From contig NC_045148.1 in NCBI RefSeq assembly GCF_008831285.2, positions 19,523,002 to 19,587,001 on the forward strand: 64,000 nucleotides of DNA, read 5' to 3'. The notes beneath the pieces are model-generated. The model saw only the letters and a program-made list of their open reading frames with translations. It was not told the DNA's origin and ran no database searches. This document shows, in pieces, positions 48,268 through 58,960 of this stretch. Position numbers and translations under genes: made by a program. The stretch's first letter is position 1, and every line of letters begins with the position of its first letter. Source of the stretch: Nymphaea colorata (taxonomy: Eukaryota; Streptophyta; Magnoliopsida; Nymphaeales; Nymphaeaceae).

Positions 48268-48452
48268 ATTGGGATCTAAGTTCCATCCATTGGGATCCCA
48301 CATCGTTGTTGGCAGTAGAGCAGAAAATTTGAGTTATGAGCACATCATTGGGATCCCACATCATCATCCTCATCAAAAAGAACATTTCCAGGGTTCAAAT
48401 CATAGTGAATAATCTTTTGTTGGCAGTAAAGCAGAAAATTGACTGCAGAACG
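48268..48452 (-). pseudogene. TOUSLED-like kinase fragments (catalytic loop), rearranged
   Basis: On the minus strand, 48452-48349 reads KIIHYDLNPGNVLFDE followed by DDDVGSQ. The catalytic-loop motif IIHYDLKPGNVLFDE is characteristic of TOUSLED kinases; here Lys is replaced by Asn in the HxDLK position. A partial extra copy of VGSQWMEL lies at 48310-48268. GGCAGTARAGCAGAAAATT occurs twice (48310, 48422). Fragment order on the minus strand (loop, then DFG at 47655) matches the source gene, but joins are scrambled. Confidence 0.65.
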
Positions 48453-48839
48453 AATGACCAAAAAAGGCAGATTATGCGATGAAGATATTTTAGGGAAAAA
48501 AGGGTATCAGAGGATCACAAAGAAATTGAGGTGGAGAGGAGAGATGTAATCGGTGGGGAAAATGAAAATCATTATACTGAACGTGCGTCTTTCAAGAAAA
48601 TGAAATCATATATTCATGAAAAGGAACAAAACCTGGAAATGTTCTTTTTGATAGAGAGAGTGGGAACCAAATCTGATACATTATTTTTTATTAATCGTAT
48701 ATATGGTTTTTTTATGAGCTAAGAAAAGCAAATGCAGGACAAGAAGACCTACGAAACAGAGATAAGGCTTTCATATTTCTAGCATGACAGTAATCTCAAC
48801 TTCTCAACGTTGTTGACAAGATAATAAACATGTTACTTC

Positions 48840-48995
48840 ATCATCAGTGCCAGCGAGTGGTAGAACATCACCAGCCATGGAGTTCCAAGCAACCACATCC
48901 CTCTGCGGCATCTTCTCAGACACTTGGTATGCACTGTCCAAGCATCCACATTTGCTATACATATCAATCAGTGCAGTTACAACAAATACGTTGTT
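48840..48995 (-). pseudogene. Pentatricopeptide repeat (PPR) protein fragment inside the hAT element
   Basis: The minus-strand frame reads [38 protein letters not shown], the classic plant PLS-type PPR consensus ([10 protein letters not shown], AxxVFxxMPxRDVVxWNSMI). About 45 residues are recognisable; flanks are not PPR. It is a captured fragment. Confidence 0.75.
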
Positions 48996-49197
48996 CATTT
49001 GTAATCAAATAAAACCAAAGTGCATCATCTTCCGACTTCAAACAAACATCTCGACTAGAAGAAAGAATGCCACAAGCAAACAAATCAAAACCAGAGGCAA
49101 GAAAAAGCTTTAGGGGAGAGCAGCATTACCTTAGTGAGTTGGCGATGATAAGGGCGAGCACTTTCAGGACGAAAAGGTCGAGTCTCCTCCCTTTTGG

Positions 49198-49338
49198 TAC
49201 TGCACCGATTACACTGTGGACAACAACTTCGACCACAACCTGCGCCGCCCGTTCGCCTCCCTGCCCCTGAAAGCCAATGTTTCCCTCACCAGCTTCTACA
49301 ATGCCACCGAGGGAAGGAAAGCCGACCAAGTCACCTGA
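49198..49338 (+). pseudogene. DUF26 domain fragment inside the hAT element
   Basis: The frame reads YCTDYTVDNNFDHNLRRPFA, SLPLKANVSLTSFYNATEGR, KADQVT then stop. This matches the N-terminal half of a DUF26 domain (C..YT.NS.F..NL...L..LP..A....FYNAT.G..PDQV). It is more diverged from CRK-A and CRK-B than they are from each other, and GC-richer than the surrounding AT-rich element, so it likely came from another DUF26 gene. Confidence 0.7.
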
Positions 49339-50039
49339 CTCACCTCAAAATTTTTTTGTTTTGATCCTGAACGCAGCGTGAGAGAGCGAGAGGGAGAAGA
49401 AAAGAGGGGAAGAATGGCAAGGGTTATTCTTCGAAACTTTGGTGCAGGGAGGAACGGTGCAGGGAAGGAAGAACGTCAAGCAATTCTTTTCTTTTTTTTG
49501 TTTCCATTTTTGTTTTTCCTTTGAGCCGTAGGAAAGAAGAAACGACACCCACCAATCATCTTCAATAACGTTCATTTAACAACCAATAAAAACGATTGCT
49601 TTTACAAGCAAACAAAATGGGCCGGAAGCTTCATTTTCATTTTAAATTTGATCAACTTAAATTGAACTTCAAGGAAAAACTATGGTTTTTTAATTTCGTC
49701 CAACCTATAGATAGTTGAAAATTGTAATATAAGTAATTTAAAAAACTATGGTTTTTTAATTTCGTCCAACCTAAACAAAGTTGAAAACTTCAGAACATAT
49801 ACTATATAAGTAATTTAATAATATGACATTCTAACTGGACTCGGGTGTAAGTCGGAGCCGCACCCATGTTCGGTGCGCACCCGACTTGATGCGACGCGGG
49901 TGCGACATCAAAATAAAAGAGTTCGGGTGACTCACTGCTAAAAAAAAATTTTAAAATTATTTTTTGGCTTCATTTTAAATTTTAAAACTATAGTTTGACT
50001 TTGGCAAGGAAACAACTTCTAAGCATATAGTATATAAAA

Positions 50040-51305
50040 AAGCTATTATTTGATATATCAGATAATTTATTAAATCGAACAATTTGTTATTTTGCTACTA
50101 GTTAAAGTTTTTGTTTTCGAATTTGTAAATTATGTATTATATATCAAACACCTACGACTTTTGGATAAGAATTTATTTGATAAATAATTTTTTTATGAGT
50201 ATAGCAGATTTTTTATATTAAATATATTTATTTGCGATTATGCAAGTGGAGAAGCTTTCAACTAAAATGAATATCATAATGCGTTTAAGATTTTCTATCA
50301 ACTTCTATTATTTTACGAGTTTAGCAGTTTATTTGCTATCAACTTTTTTTTCATAAGTGACATACATGCCAATAGTTTTTCTTGAGACCTTTACTTTCTT
50401 AAATATATAATATAGCTATACTTGAAACCAATTTGACATAATAGTCTATTAAAATTTATAGCTTTAAAAAATGTCTTTTTCATATTTTAAAAATTCTCAT
50501 TTTTTGAATTTTTTGATTGAAGTTTTTTTTATTATTTTTAATTAAATAAATATATTATTTAAGATTTCCTGCTAAAATACACGATGAAGAACCTTTCCTG
50601 CTTTCGTTATCAAAATTGTGAACATTGAACATTAATTGGTTTATTTGTAACGAATTATTTCAAATAACAATGTCCGATCGGATAATACTTGTTAAGATTT
50701 CCTGCTTTGGTGTAACGAATAACATATTTTAAATTGACTAAACTATTATTTCATGATGATCAGTTGATCACTTATTGTCAATTATTAAATCGTGACACCC
50801 ATATTATTTATCATTAAAAAATATTATTTAACTTCTCTTTTTTCTCATTTTATTGAGTTAATTAAAATAATTTGTGTTACACCCGTAAAAAGAGTGTTTA
50901 ATAATATAAAATAATTTATTAATCCTCTTAACTTTATTACTATAATTATTCTTTACATAAAATTTTATAATTACTCCAATGATATGTAAGATAGTTTATT
51001 AAATCGAACAATGTGTTGTTTTCTTAATAGTTAAAGGCTTTTGTTTTTAAATTTGTGAATTATGTGTTATATATGAAATATCTAAGACTTTTGGACATAT
51101 TATATGATTATACAAAATGATTTACTTGATTAATTGAATAAATAATTTTTAATTTCATAAATTAAAACTTTTTTATGTGTTCAAGACTATTTGTGATTAA
51201 TTTTCATATTTTTTAAACTACTAATTTTATTGAAATTTCCTTATAAAAGTTTTTTTTATTATTATTATTAATTAAATAAATACATTATTTAAGATATCCT
51301 ATTTA
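50040..51305. repeat. Internal imperfect direct repeats in the right part of the hAT element
   Basis: TTTATTAAATCGAACAATTTG near 50068 recurs as TTTATTAAATCGAACAATGTG near 50996, each followed by about 90 bp of similar sequence (TAGTTAAAG, TTTGT..ATTATGT, ACTTTTGGA). A further pair is TTAATTAAATAAATATATTA near 50539 and TTAATTAAATAAATACATTA near 51269. Spacing is about 730-930 bp, suggesting an old segmental duplication in the element. Confidence 0.6.
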
Positions 51306-51589
51306 GTTGATGCCTTAACTATAATAGTTTGCTTGTTTACAGAAAAACGTTTAATTAAATATAATATTAATTATTATTTTATTAGTTTTATATGATATAG
51401 TTTTAAATAGTTTAAGTTAAATTTCATAAATAGTTTATATCATTATATGCAACTTCACAAAAACAATCAGCTATTAATCAGATTATATCTTCATATAAAG
51501 TTTATAATATATATACATCATAACTTTAAGTTGGTGCGCTTGGTTAAACCTTTTGGCTAACCATTCACAGGTCTCTACTTCAAAACGTG

Positions 51590-51915
51590 GGGTCACCAAC
51601 TCAATCTTAGATTCGGATTCAGATATCATCGGATTCGGATGTTGGAGTCACCAACTCAATCTTAGATTCGGATGCCAGCACTTCACTTGCGGATTCGGAT
51701 ATATCACGGTTCGGATTCGGATATACTTGTTAAGATGGTTAAGTGTCCGATCGGATATTTACTTAAAACCGAATCCGAATCCATATCCGATCGGATAAGA
51801 TGGTTCAATATCCTTAAAACCGAATCCGTATCCGATCGGATGTTACTTCTTAAATCCGAATCCGATCCGATTTCTCAATCGGATGTCAAATTACTAACCA
51901 TATCCGATTTTTTAC
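51590..51915. repeat. Right subterminal repeat array of the hAT element
   Basis: TTCGGATTC, CCGAATCCGAATCC and CCGATCGGAT words are repeated densely up to the right end. GTCACCAACTCAATCTTAGA followed by TTCGGAT occurs twice, 56 bp apart (about 51591 and 51647). They mirror the left array and support a single element spanning 43874-51934. Confidence 0.8.
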
Positions 51916-51934
51916 AAGCGATTTGACATCCCTA

Positions 51935-51980
51935 GATTCCCACGCTCTTCAATTCACAGCTCCTGAACAGCGTCACTTAT
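51935..51980 (+). pseudogene. Continuation of the CRK pseudogene right of the hAT element
   Basis: GATTCCCACGCTCTTCAATT and the next bases CACAGCTCC match CRK-B exon 1 at 38526-38555 (CCCACGCTCTTCAATTCGCA). Similarity fades after about 45 bp, so the rest of this copy is lost or deleted. Confidence 0.75.
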
Positions 51981-53950
51981 ATCAGCATACTTTTATAAGG
52001 CTTGGAGAAAAGAGTCCTAAAATTAGTATTCCTTAATAATGAGCATGCTTTACTTTTTATCGATCCAAAAGCAGATGAAATTGCACTGCAAACTCACCAT
52101 TAATGTTTCAGATTAAGGTAGTTGAATATTAAAGACCCTAATTTAATGTATAATGCTTCAAATTCATTCTCAACATACATTTTTTTTTTGCTTTCCGGCT
52201 CATTCGTAATAATTTTAAAGATTACATTCATCATTAATTTAACTGGTCATTAATGTGGTCATTCTAGACGTAGGTCATCCAGATTTGGTAGATCCAAAAA
52301 GAGGGTGTTCTTATCCTTTTATCATCTTAAGAAAATTCTTATTATTTTCAAATATTATTGGTAGACAAACAATGTTTTCACATTGTGTAACGTTGTCTTC
52401 CAACTGTAGATAATTTATTTTTGAATAACCATCCGTTAAGGACCTTTGGTCTGGTCTACCTTCATTTTTTGTCAGGTCTACCTTTATTTTTCCCTTGGTC
52501 CACTTTTGGTGAGTCAACCCAATCTGAAACAAATTGTAAGTACTCTAGATCGTAAAAAAGCAGCTCATTCTTGAATGTGGATCACTTGATCTTATTCAAA
52601 TACAAAATATGTCCCACAACCATACACATAAATTAATACAAATATAGTGCGTTCGGCATGTTTCCCATTTTTTTGAAATTATTCGTTTATCTAACCAAAG
52701 TTTTTTTTTTCTTTCAATTGAGGTAAGCTCAAACCCAACCTGTCCTCTATAATTAGAGGACAGCACCATGTGAAGTATCAGTCGAGAACATAGCAGGACG
52801 GGATCAACTTCGGGGTTTGGACTTTGAGTAGGGCCACCCGGCACTATTCGATTATTTTTTATAATTTTTTATAATTTTTATTTGATAATAATATATATAT
52901 TATTATTAAAAATATATTTTATTTAAAAACTTTTATTTTATATTTAAAAAATATTTTTTATTTTAATCAGACCGACTCAAGCTTGGGCTAAGGTTTTAGG
53001 CGTTAGGCCAATCCAAGCCCGACCCTTTATCAGGCTGGGCCAACCTGATGCCTAGGTCTAGTTATTTCTATACCATACTTCTTCTTTTCTTGTAATATAG
53101 TATTTTTTTTTCTTTACGTATTTTTCATGCGATAATGTGCATAACATATTTACTCTTCGTTTTAGGATATAATCATAGTTCCTTTATTTGTGAATATTTT
53201 TGGAGAGAGTCTTAGTCCCATAGATGCTTTATGACTTGCATATTGTCACTGAAGTGTCACTGAGTGTAGGCCGGGATATAAAAGGATGGGATTTAATTAT
53301 TATTATCATATCAAACAATTAATACTTGCTTGCTCTTGGACACGTACCAAAATGCAAATCGGACTTTAGCAAATCCAAATTTGATGTCAGAGCACCGATC
53401 CGAAATATCATACTGATAATCGAACGAATTAGATTCATAGCGGAATAATATTCCAACTTTTGCAGTATCCCTAGGTGCCCACAGGACTAAACTTCGATCT
53501 GTTTCATTGTCCTTACCTTATCCGATATCCAGGGGCCGTTTGGCGTATACAGGTGGATTTTGGATCTCGTGATCTGGGTAGTCATTATCTCGTTCCCGTG
53601 GACTCTTTAGGCAGACGAAAGAGATGTATGTTACGTATTTGATCCCGAGACGATTATGTCATGGACTGACTTCAACTTCGACTTAACAGCAATAATCATA
53701 TAGCTAAACCAACGCTTGCAGGAATTTATTTCACCAACTGAAATGAAATGTGACAAAACCATAACATTGGAGGAAGAGGAGGTTCTGGTGAGAAGCAATC
53801 GTGAACAACTGGAGTCCGTCACAGTGCTGTCCACAACAACAAACAAGAAGAACAAACAAATGCACTCGCAGAACACATATGAGAAAAACGAAGAGTTTAC
53901 TTTCGCAGTCTGCACATAGAAACCGAACATGATCTGCCCTAGCTATTTGT
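51981..53950. other. Spacer, no gene recognised
   Basis: AT-rich with poly-T and poly-A runs. Near 52960-53055 a GC-richer stretch ending ATGCCTAGGTCTAG resembles the end of an hAT-type repeat (reverse complement starts CTAGACCTAGGCATC), but no partner end was found. GGGGCCGTTTGGC near 53532 resembles another MITE end. Confidence 0.4.
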
Positions 53951-53952
53951 AA

Positions 53953-55132
53953 CTACGACGGCATCATTAGCAGCCAATATGTCGACACCAAGGCAAGAGT
54001 GATGACGGTGATCATAGACACAGATGTTGCGCTTGAGTAGCTCAGTTTGTCTGCATGGAGAAATTCTTGCAGTTAGCTAGAGAAAGAGAGAGAGAGAGAG
54101 AGAAGGCTTTAACCAAACAACAAGTAATAAAAAAGAAAGGTAAATGCAGCAAAAGAGAAAAATAACAAAAGAAACCACGAGCAAGAAACATGCACAAACA
54201 AAAAACTGAAGCAAAAACAAGAGGAAGAGGGACTAGCCTGACGTAGTGTTAAATGACCCATTTGATGAAGGACTTGGAGGTTCCGGAGGGGGTGAGTCGA
54301 ATGGAGGAGATGGGCTTGGGCTTGAATTTGATGGGGATGGCGAATTGGACGGAGGAGACAGGCTTACAGTTGGGGTGCCAGCATAAAAGAGCTGGGTATC
54401 ATACCTCACACGGCAACTTCCAGTGACAATTTCACAGCCGTGTGCATTCTTGCAAGTAGTTTGGATTAGGGAGGTGGTGTTATCCAAGCACAGCTTGCAA
54501 TCGGCAAGGCTGGTGTCCCAGGTGCACTGCACTAGCACGTATATCGTCTGTAGATCGCTATAAGGGATGTATCCCGTCACAAACATGAGCCTTGAAAGGT
54601 CTATTGTTGCTAGATAGGTGAGATTCTTCAGCAGACTCCCCAATTTCTCGTTGAAGACTTTAGGGTCAATCACTTTGTCAGCAACCCAATACCAAAAACC
54701 AGAATCCTCAACATTGAGGCGAGCAAAGAATTTGGTGTTGGAGTAGCGGAGCTGGCAATTTTCATACCATATGATGGCATCGACTGCGCTGGGACAGTAT
54801 GTGTCGACGACTGCTTGAGTGGAATTGTGGATGCAAGCCTTGCAGTCTTCCTGATCAATGTCGCCCCTGCACTGAACCAGGCCATACACTCTGTCCAATC
54901 CTTGGCCCCAGGTGGCAAAGCCAAAACCAATGGGAGGAGCAAGGTTTGTCAAGGTGAAGAAGACCCTGCGCATGTTCGCTTCAAACTTGCTTCCTGCCGT
55001 GTAATTCACAGCGGCGTTGCAGCGGCTGTTGATGTAGTCATTGCTGCTTATTGCACGGTCGACAAGGAAGAACAGGAGGAGGAGGGTGAAGCCAACCTTC
55101 AACAACCTTTGCCCCATGACAGAGTAAACCAT
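53953..55132 (-). CDS. Cysteine-rich repeat secretory protein, two DUF26 domains, hydrophobic tail (GC-AG intron)
   Basis: Exon 1 is 55132-54238 and exon 2 is 54050-53953, giving 330 aa (325 from the inner ATG at 55117, which better fits a signal peptide: MGQRLLKVGFTLLLLFFLVD). DUF26 motifs CRGDIDQEDCKAC and CTWDTSLADCKLC, a Ser/Pro linker (SPSPSNSSPSPSPP), and a 98-bp exon encoding SYSSATSVS then a hydrophobic end (MITVITLALVSTYWLLMM). That exon is about 84% identical in DNA to exon 2 of the gene at 22368. In the same position where that gene has CAG|gtcagt, this one has CAG|gctagt, so the intron would be GC-AG. If unspliced, translation stops at TAG 54233-54235 and the protein loses its tail. 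No kinase. Probably extracellular or membrane-anchored. Confidence 0.82.
54082..54103. repeat. (GA)n microsatellite in the DUF26 gene intron
   Basis: On the coding strand this is a (CT)n tract shortly before the 3' splice site, matching the (CT)n in the intron of the paralogue at 22368. Confidence 0.9.
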
Positions 55133-55217
55133 ATCTATTTCCGCCTGTTAGGGACAGTGGGAAGAAGTCTTCGCTAGATGGAGGGGAGCTTTGGTTATGT
55201 CTGTGTATCCAAGGATG

Positions 55218-55480
55218 CACTGGCGGAGGCAGAAATTTTTGGTTAATGGACACTATTTTAGAAGTTCTCATTCTTTTAAGCGGCACATGGTTACATATAA
55301 ATAAGCATATGCGATTGCAAGACAACTAGATAATATGTCACAATAAAATCCAGTTGAATTATAAAAATCAGTTTTTGAATCGGCAAGGCTGAACAGGTCG
55401 TTGCGAATGGGTTAAAAATATTCAGAAGATCATTTTGCAAAAGTAAATGGAAAACATATAAAAATTATTAAAATAACGAA
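55218..55480. mobile_element. One-ended hAT-like remnant
   Basis: CACTGGCGGAGGCAGAAATTTTTGG at 55218-55242 is close to the left end of the CRK-A intron element (CAGTGGCGGAGCCA then AAAATTTTTGG). I found no matching right end, so it is likely truncated. It lies about 90 bp upstream of the start of the DUF26 gene on the minus strand. Confidence 0.45.
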
Positions 55481-55488
55481 TTAAAAGA

Positions 55489-56256
55489 TTAGTTAAAATT
55501 GAACGGATGGCACTCTTCAATTAGCCATGGAATCAAATGCCAGCTTAAAAGGAGAAATCTAATGTAAAACGATGTAAGGAGTGAAATATTGCAATAATCA
55601 TCGCCCAGTAATCTCTCGTTAATCAGAACAAGTTTCTGCGGCAGAATAACAAAGAGGTCTAAGAAGCAGCACCGAAGGGTGTTTAGCTGCCTGCGCGCAC
55701 GACTCCTCCAGCTAATAGGACTGATAGATAGGAAGACAGTGCGTCCCTTGAGAGTAGGCACCAAACCGATGACTTGCTTGATATGAATACCAAAGACCGA
55801 CTTCCTCGTGTCATTTAGATTGTGAGTGGCCTTGGATATCATTCGATATAAATCCACTCACCATCGCCGGGCGGCGGCGGAACTGTCTCACCATAAAAGG
55901 CCTGGTTCCTCAATTTCCAGACCATCCCCACAACCTTGGGGAATAGACTGCCAAACTGCCGCGAGCCATCCTCTTTTAAAGCTTGCAGTCTTCCATTTAA
56001 TGGAAGCCTCTTTCAGATCTGGGGGCATTTGGATTTCTTTCTTAAATTTTCGGCCCAACCACTTCCATAGTTTCATTGAGTAACTACATTGAATGAATAA
56101 GTGCGGTGTATATTCCTCGTCTGATTTACAGAGAATGAACAGATTCGCCAACGACACTTGAAATCTTTGTGTGTTGTTTAAAAGTCGGTTTAAGTGCAAT
56201 ACTTGGTCACATGTCATTGCCTGCTTTGGCATTCAGTGTCCTCCATCTAAAATTTT
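55489..56256 (-). mobile_element. LINE (non-LTR retrotransposon) remnant, zf-RVT region
   Basis: The minus-strand frame 56232-55888 contains FQVSLANLFILCKSDEEYTP, HLFIQCSYSMKLWKWLGRKF and ASFKRGWLAAVWQSI. This matches the zinc-binding reverse-transcriptase C-terminal domain (C..C..E...HLF..C......W, then the Trp-containing region) of plant LINEs. The frame breaks after 55888 and resumes in another frame. No reverse transcriptase core is present. Confidence 0.6.
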
Positions 56257-56669
56257 GTTATGTTGAATTCTTATGGTGGTTGGGAAGTCGGTTTCCTTAT
56301 AAGGAGTTATAATCTTGCTGGTTATTAGGTTTCAATTATGGTGATTTGGAGTGCTATAATTCTCCATCGACTGGAAAAAGGTTAATGCCACCTCTATCAG
56401 AGTTCAGTTGCAATCGGTATATAGTTGTGATGAGTGGGTATTTCACCTTTAAATAGAGAGATTATCACTTGCCTCCTTAGGTTAAAATACATGTTTCTTA
56501 CATATTTTAAAGAAAATGACGATTATTTTCTTGAAACGTTGCTAGCTAGATTGTACTTTGTCAGAATGTTATTCTCTAACAGTAGGACGCGAGAAGATGA
56601 ACCGTTGAGTGGTTGTGCAATCTAGCAGTGTTTCAAGAACCTTTTCCACTTAGCATTGCAATAAGGTAG

Positions 56670-56716
56670 CATGTCATTGCCTGGTTTGGCATTCAGTGTC
56701 CTCCGTCTAAAAGTTT
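56670..56716 (-). repeat. Second copy of a LINE-derived 47-bp segment
   Basis: CATGTCATTGCCTGSTTTGG followed by CATTCAGTGTCCTCC.TCTAAAA occurs at about 56210-56256 and 56670-56716 with two or three differences. On the minus strand it reads as LINE coding sequence in both, so the remnant was partly duplicated. Confidence 0.7.
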
Positions 56717-57800
56717 TGTTGTTTGTTTGTGTGGGAAGTAAAAGTTGAGGCACGAGTGAAAGTTGTACAATTGGTTTACATAAAAGAAGCTGTCTAGTTG
56801 GAAGGCAAAACTGGTTATGTGCAAAGGAGTGCAATGGGGAATGTGCAAGCGCGAAAAATTGGTCCACAGGAGTGGCAATGATCAAACTACTCCCATAAAA
56901 ATAATAATTTTTTTTTTTAAGGGAATAAAAACGGATTGTGAAAAGTAAAAATGTTTAAAATGTCTATTTTTATAAAAACAAATTAAAAATACCTCCACCC
57001 TCATTTGTCTGTGCACGCAACTGAATCTGGCTGGAAGGTAGCAGACAGGAAAGCTGTCAATCCACAAAGTATTTCTTTGAATATTTTTTCCCAATTGTTA
57101 AATTTATTCTTGACAAGGGCAGGTGGCCAGTTGCTAAATTTATTTCTTCATTTATTTATTTTTTCGTTTTGGCCAAGGAAAACTCATCTAATAGCCTTTC
57201 CATTGGCCAAAATCTGATGAAGGCCACAAGAACATATCATTTTACATGCGGTTTACAGTTGAGTGCGTGCACACTCCATGATCGTGATGCAGCAACGGAA
57301 ACAATATTTCGCTCTTTTACGTCATTTTGGTACAAATTGGACTCTTTTTTTATTTGGAACGACATGACGTTTTGGGAGATCTCCTTTTTGCTGTTCAACA
57401 TTTTCATTTTTTTTTTCCTCTCACTAATATATAAATTTAATTTTTGATGGTTCTGATTCTGATTCGATTCAGTTGATTCTTAGTTTTTTTTTTTTTGTTG
57501 ACCAAATGTGTAGTGATCGTCCTACTCTTTTACTTCCTATGCTAACTGCTTCACGTTGCTAGACGTTACCTCTTCTATCATTTGCTTGTCAATGGCATGT
57601 TTGGCTGTTATTGCTCTCAATGTTCTTGGCCACATCTTGGCCAGCATGCTTTAGGGGGCATCGAGGTACTAAATGAAGTGAATTTGGAGCATGCAATGGC
57701 CGAGATGTGAATTTTTTAACATTGCTGATATTTGATTTTATAATTAGAAGGAGCGTCCTCGAAATCAAATAAAAAAGTAATTTTCGTATCTCAAAATTCA
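56717..57800. other. Spacer, no gene recognised
   Basis: AT-rich with homopolymer runs (56907-56917, 57485-57497). No domain-bearing frame or bounded element seen. Confidence 0.45.
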
Positions 57801-57804
57801 ATAT

Positions 57805-58960
57805 GTTGTGCTTCAGCTTCTTGGGTGCTTGCTGCCTTGAAGGAAACAAAAAGATTCTGGTCTAAGAATGTTCTGGTCTAAGAATGTGTGCCCAACAGAA
57901 GCCTTGACTACTTTTTACTTCGTAGTCAATTCTATCTTCGCTGCTGAGTCAATTCTATCCGTCATATAAATTTCAAATCCGGGTTATGGTGCTCATATGA
58001 TGGCCGGCGATAGTTGAGTAAAGATTTTAAGTGGATCCGCTTGGACTATGTTACGAATGAATAATAGCTTATATTTCATAAAAGATCTTGGTCCTTAACC
58101 GGTCCTTGGTCCTTTATTTATAGTTCTTGCATTAACTGGTTCGGAATTAGGTCTAGCTATATCACAAGCTTAGAGTAGATCAAAGTAATCAAAGGCCCCA
58201 ACAAAGGGCGCAAATAAAAATGATGGAGCATGCGCATTGTTCCTTTTTTTGATATCCTTAGAGTATTTGTTATTATAGAGATGCCATAACTTTTTTTGCA
58301 GAAATAACGAATAGCTTTTCTCCAGTCATCAGCAGTAGCCAGGTCTGCAACCTAGTGAATAGCTTTTCTCCAGTCATCTAACTTCTTCGTTAATGACAGT
58401 CTATGCTGCGTCGACGTGAACATAGATGTGGACGTTATCAGATAAAGCAAACCTTAAAAAATTATATATATATATATAATATATAACGCTAATTTATAAT
58501 CTGCTATATAATTAATTAATCAAGTATTTAATAGGTTTATTATTTTAAATAGAAATTTAATTTAATAAACAAAGTCTTTTTAGAAAAATAACTTTTAAAA
58601 GATGAATCATCAATTTTTTCAAAGAACGATAGGTCTCTTGTAACGAGGTTTAGCCTTGTATTTAAAATTGTGAAAATTCTTAGAGGATTTTTAAAAGATA
58701 TTATTAAATGGTCAGTTGTTTGGATTCCTAGTTTTTTAGAACTAAAATGGAAATTTGTTGGGGGTAGAGTTGGGATCCGCCAAACTGAGTCGGTGACATC
58801 CCTGGCATCTTTCTAAATGTCATCTTTATAAAGAAGAATAAGAGTACATAATAAGAGACAGAGAGAACATTAACCCCATGTCCACCGTTTTAAAATGACA
58901 ATAGGTTTTTTTCATCCTTCTCAAAGAATGATAGGGAGCTTGAGAGAGAGGCGTGAAAAT
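57805..58960 (+). pseudogene. CRK kinase pseudogene fragment with retained intron sequence
   Basis: 57810-57925 matches the end of CRK-B exon 4 (CTTCAGCTTCTTGGGTGCTT, GCCTTGAAGGAAACAAAAAG, CTTGACTACTTTTTA) with an internal duplication of TTCTGGTCTAAGAATG and a TAA. Beyond it, intron 4 similarity continues: GAGTCAATTCTATC, AAGTAATCAAAGGCCCC, GATATCC.TAGAGTATTTGTTA, ATAGAGATGCCATAAC, CTTTTCTCCAGTCATCTAAC, and near 58890 AAATGACAATAGG and CAAAGAATGATAGGGAG. No downstream exon follows. This is a DNA-level duplicate of CRK-B, interrupted by AT-rich sequence around 58440-58790. Confidence 0.7.

Larger units (their letters stand above)
43874..51934 (-). mobile_element. Ac-like hAT transposon, about 8.06 kb, inserted in the CRK pseudogene
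   Basis: The left end TAGGGAGGTAAA and the right end (reverse complement TAGGGATGTCAAA) form short inverted ends of Ac type. Near-identical 10-bp repeats flank it: GAATCCCACG at 43864-43873 and GATTCCCACG at 51935-51944 (hAT usually duplicates 8 bp). CRK-B-like sequence is contiguous across the two junctions once the element is removed. Both ends carry arrays of CCGAATCCGA-type motifs. The left third contains a decayed transposase on the minus strand; the middle contains host-gene fragments; the right 2 kb is very AT-rich with internal direct repeats. Confidence 0.82.
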
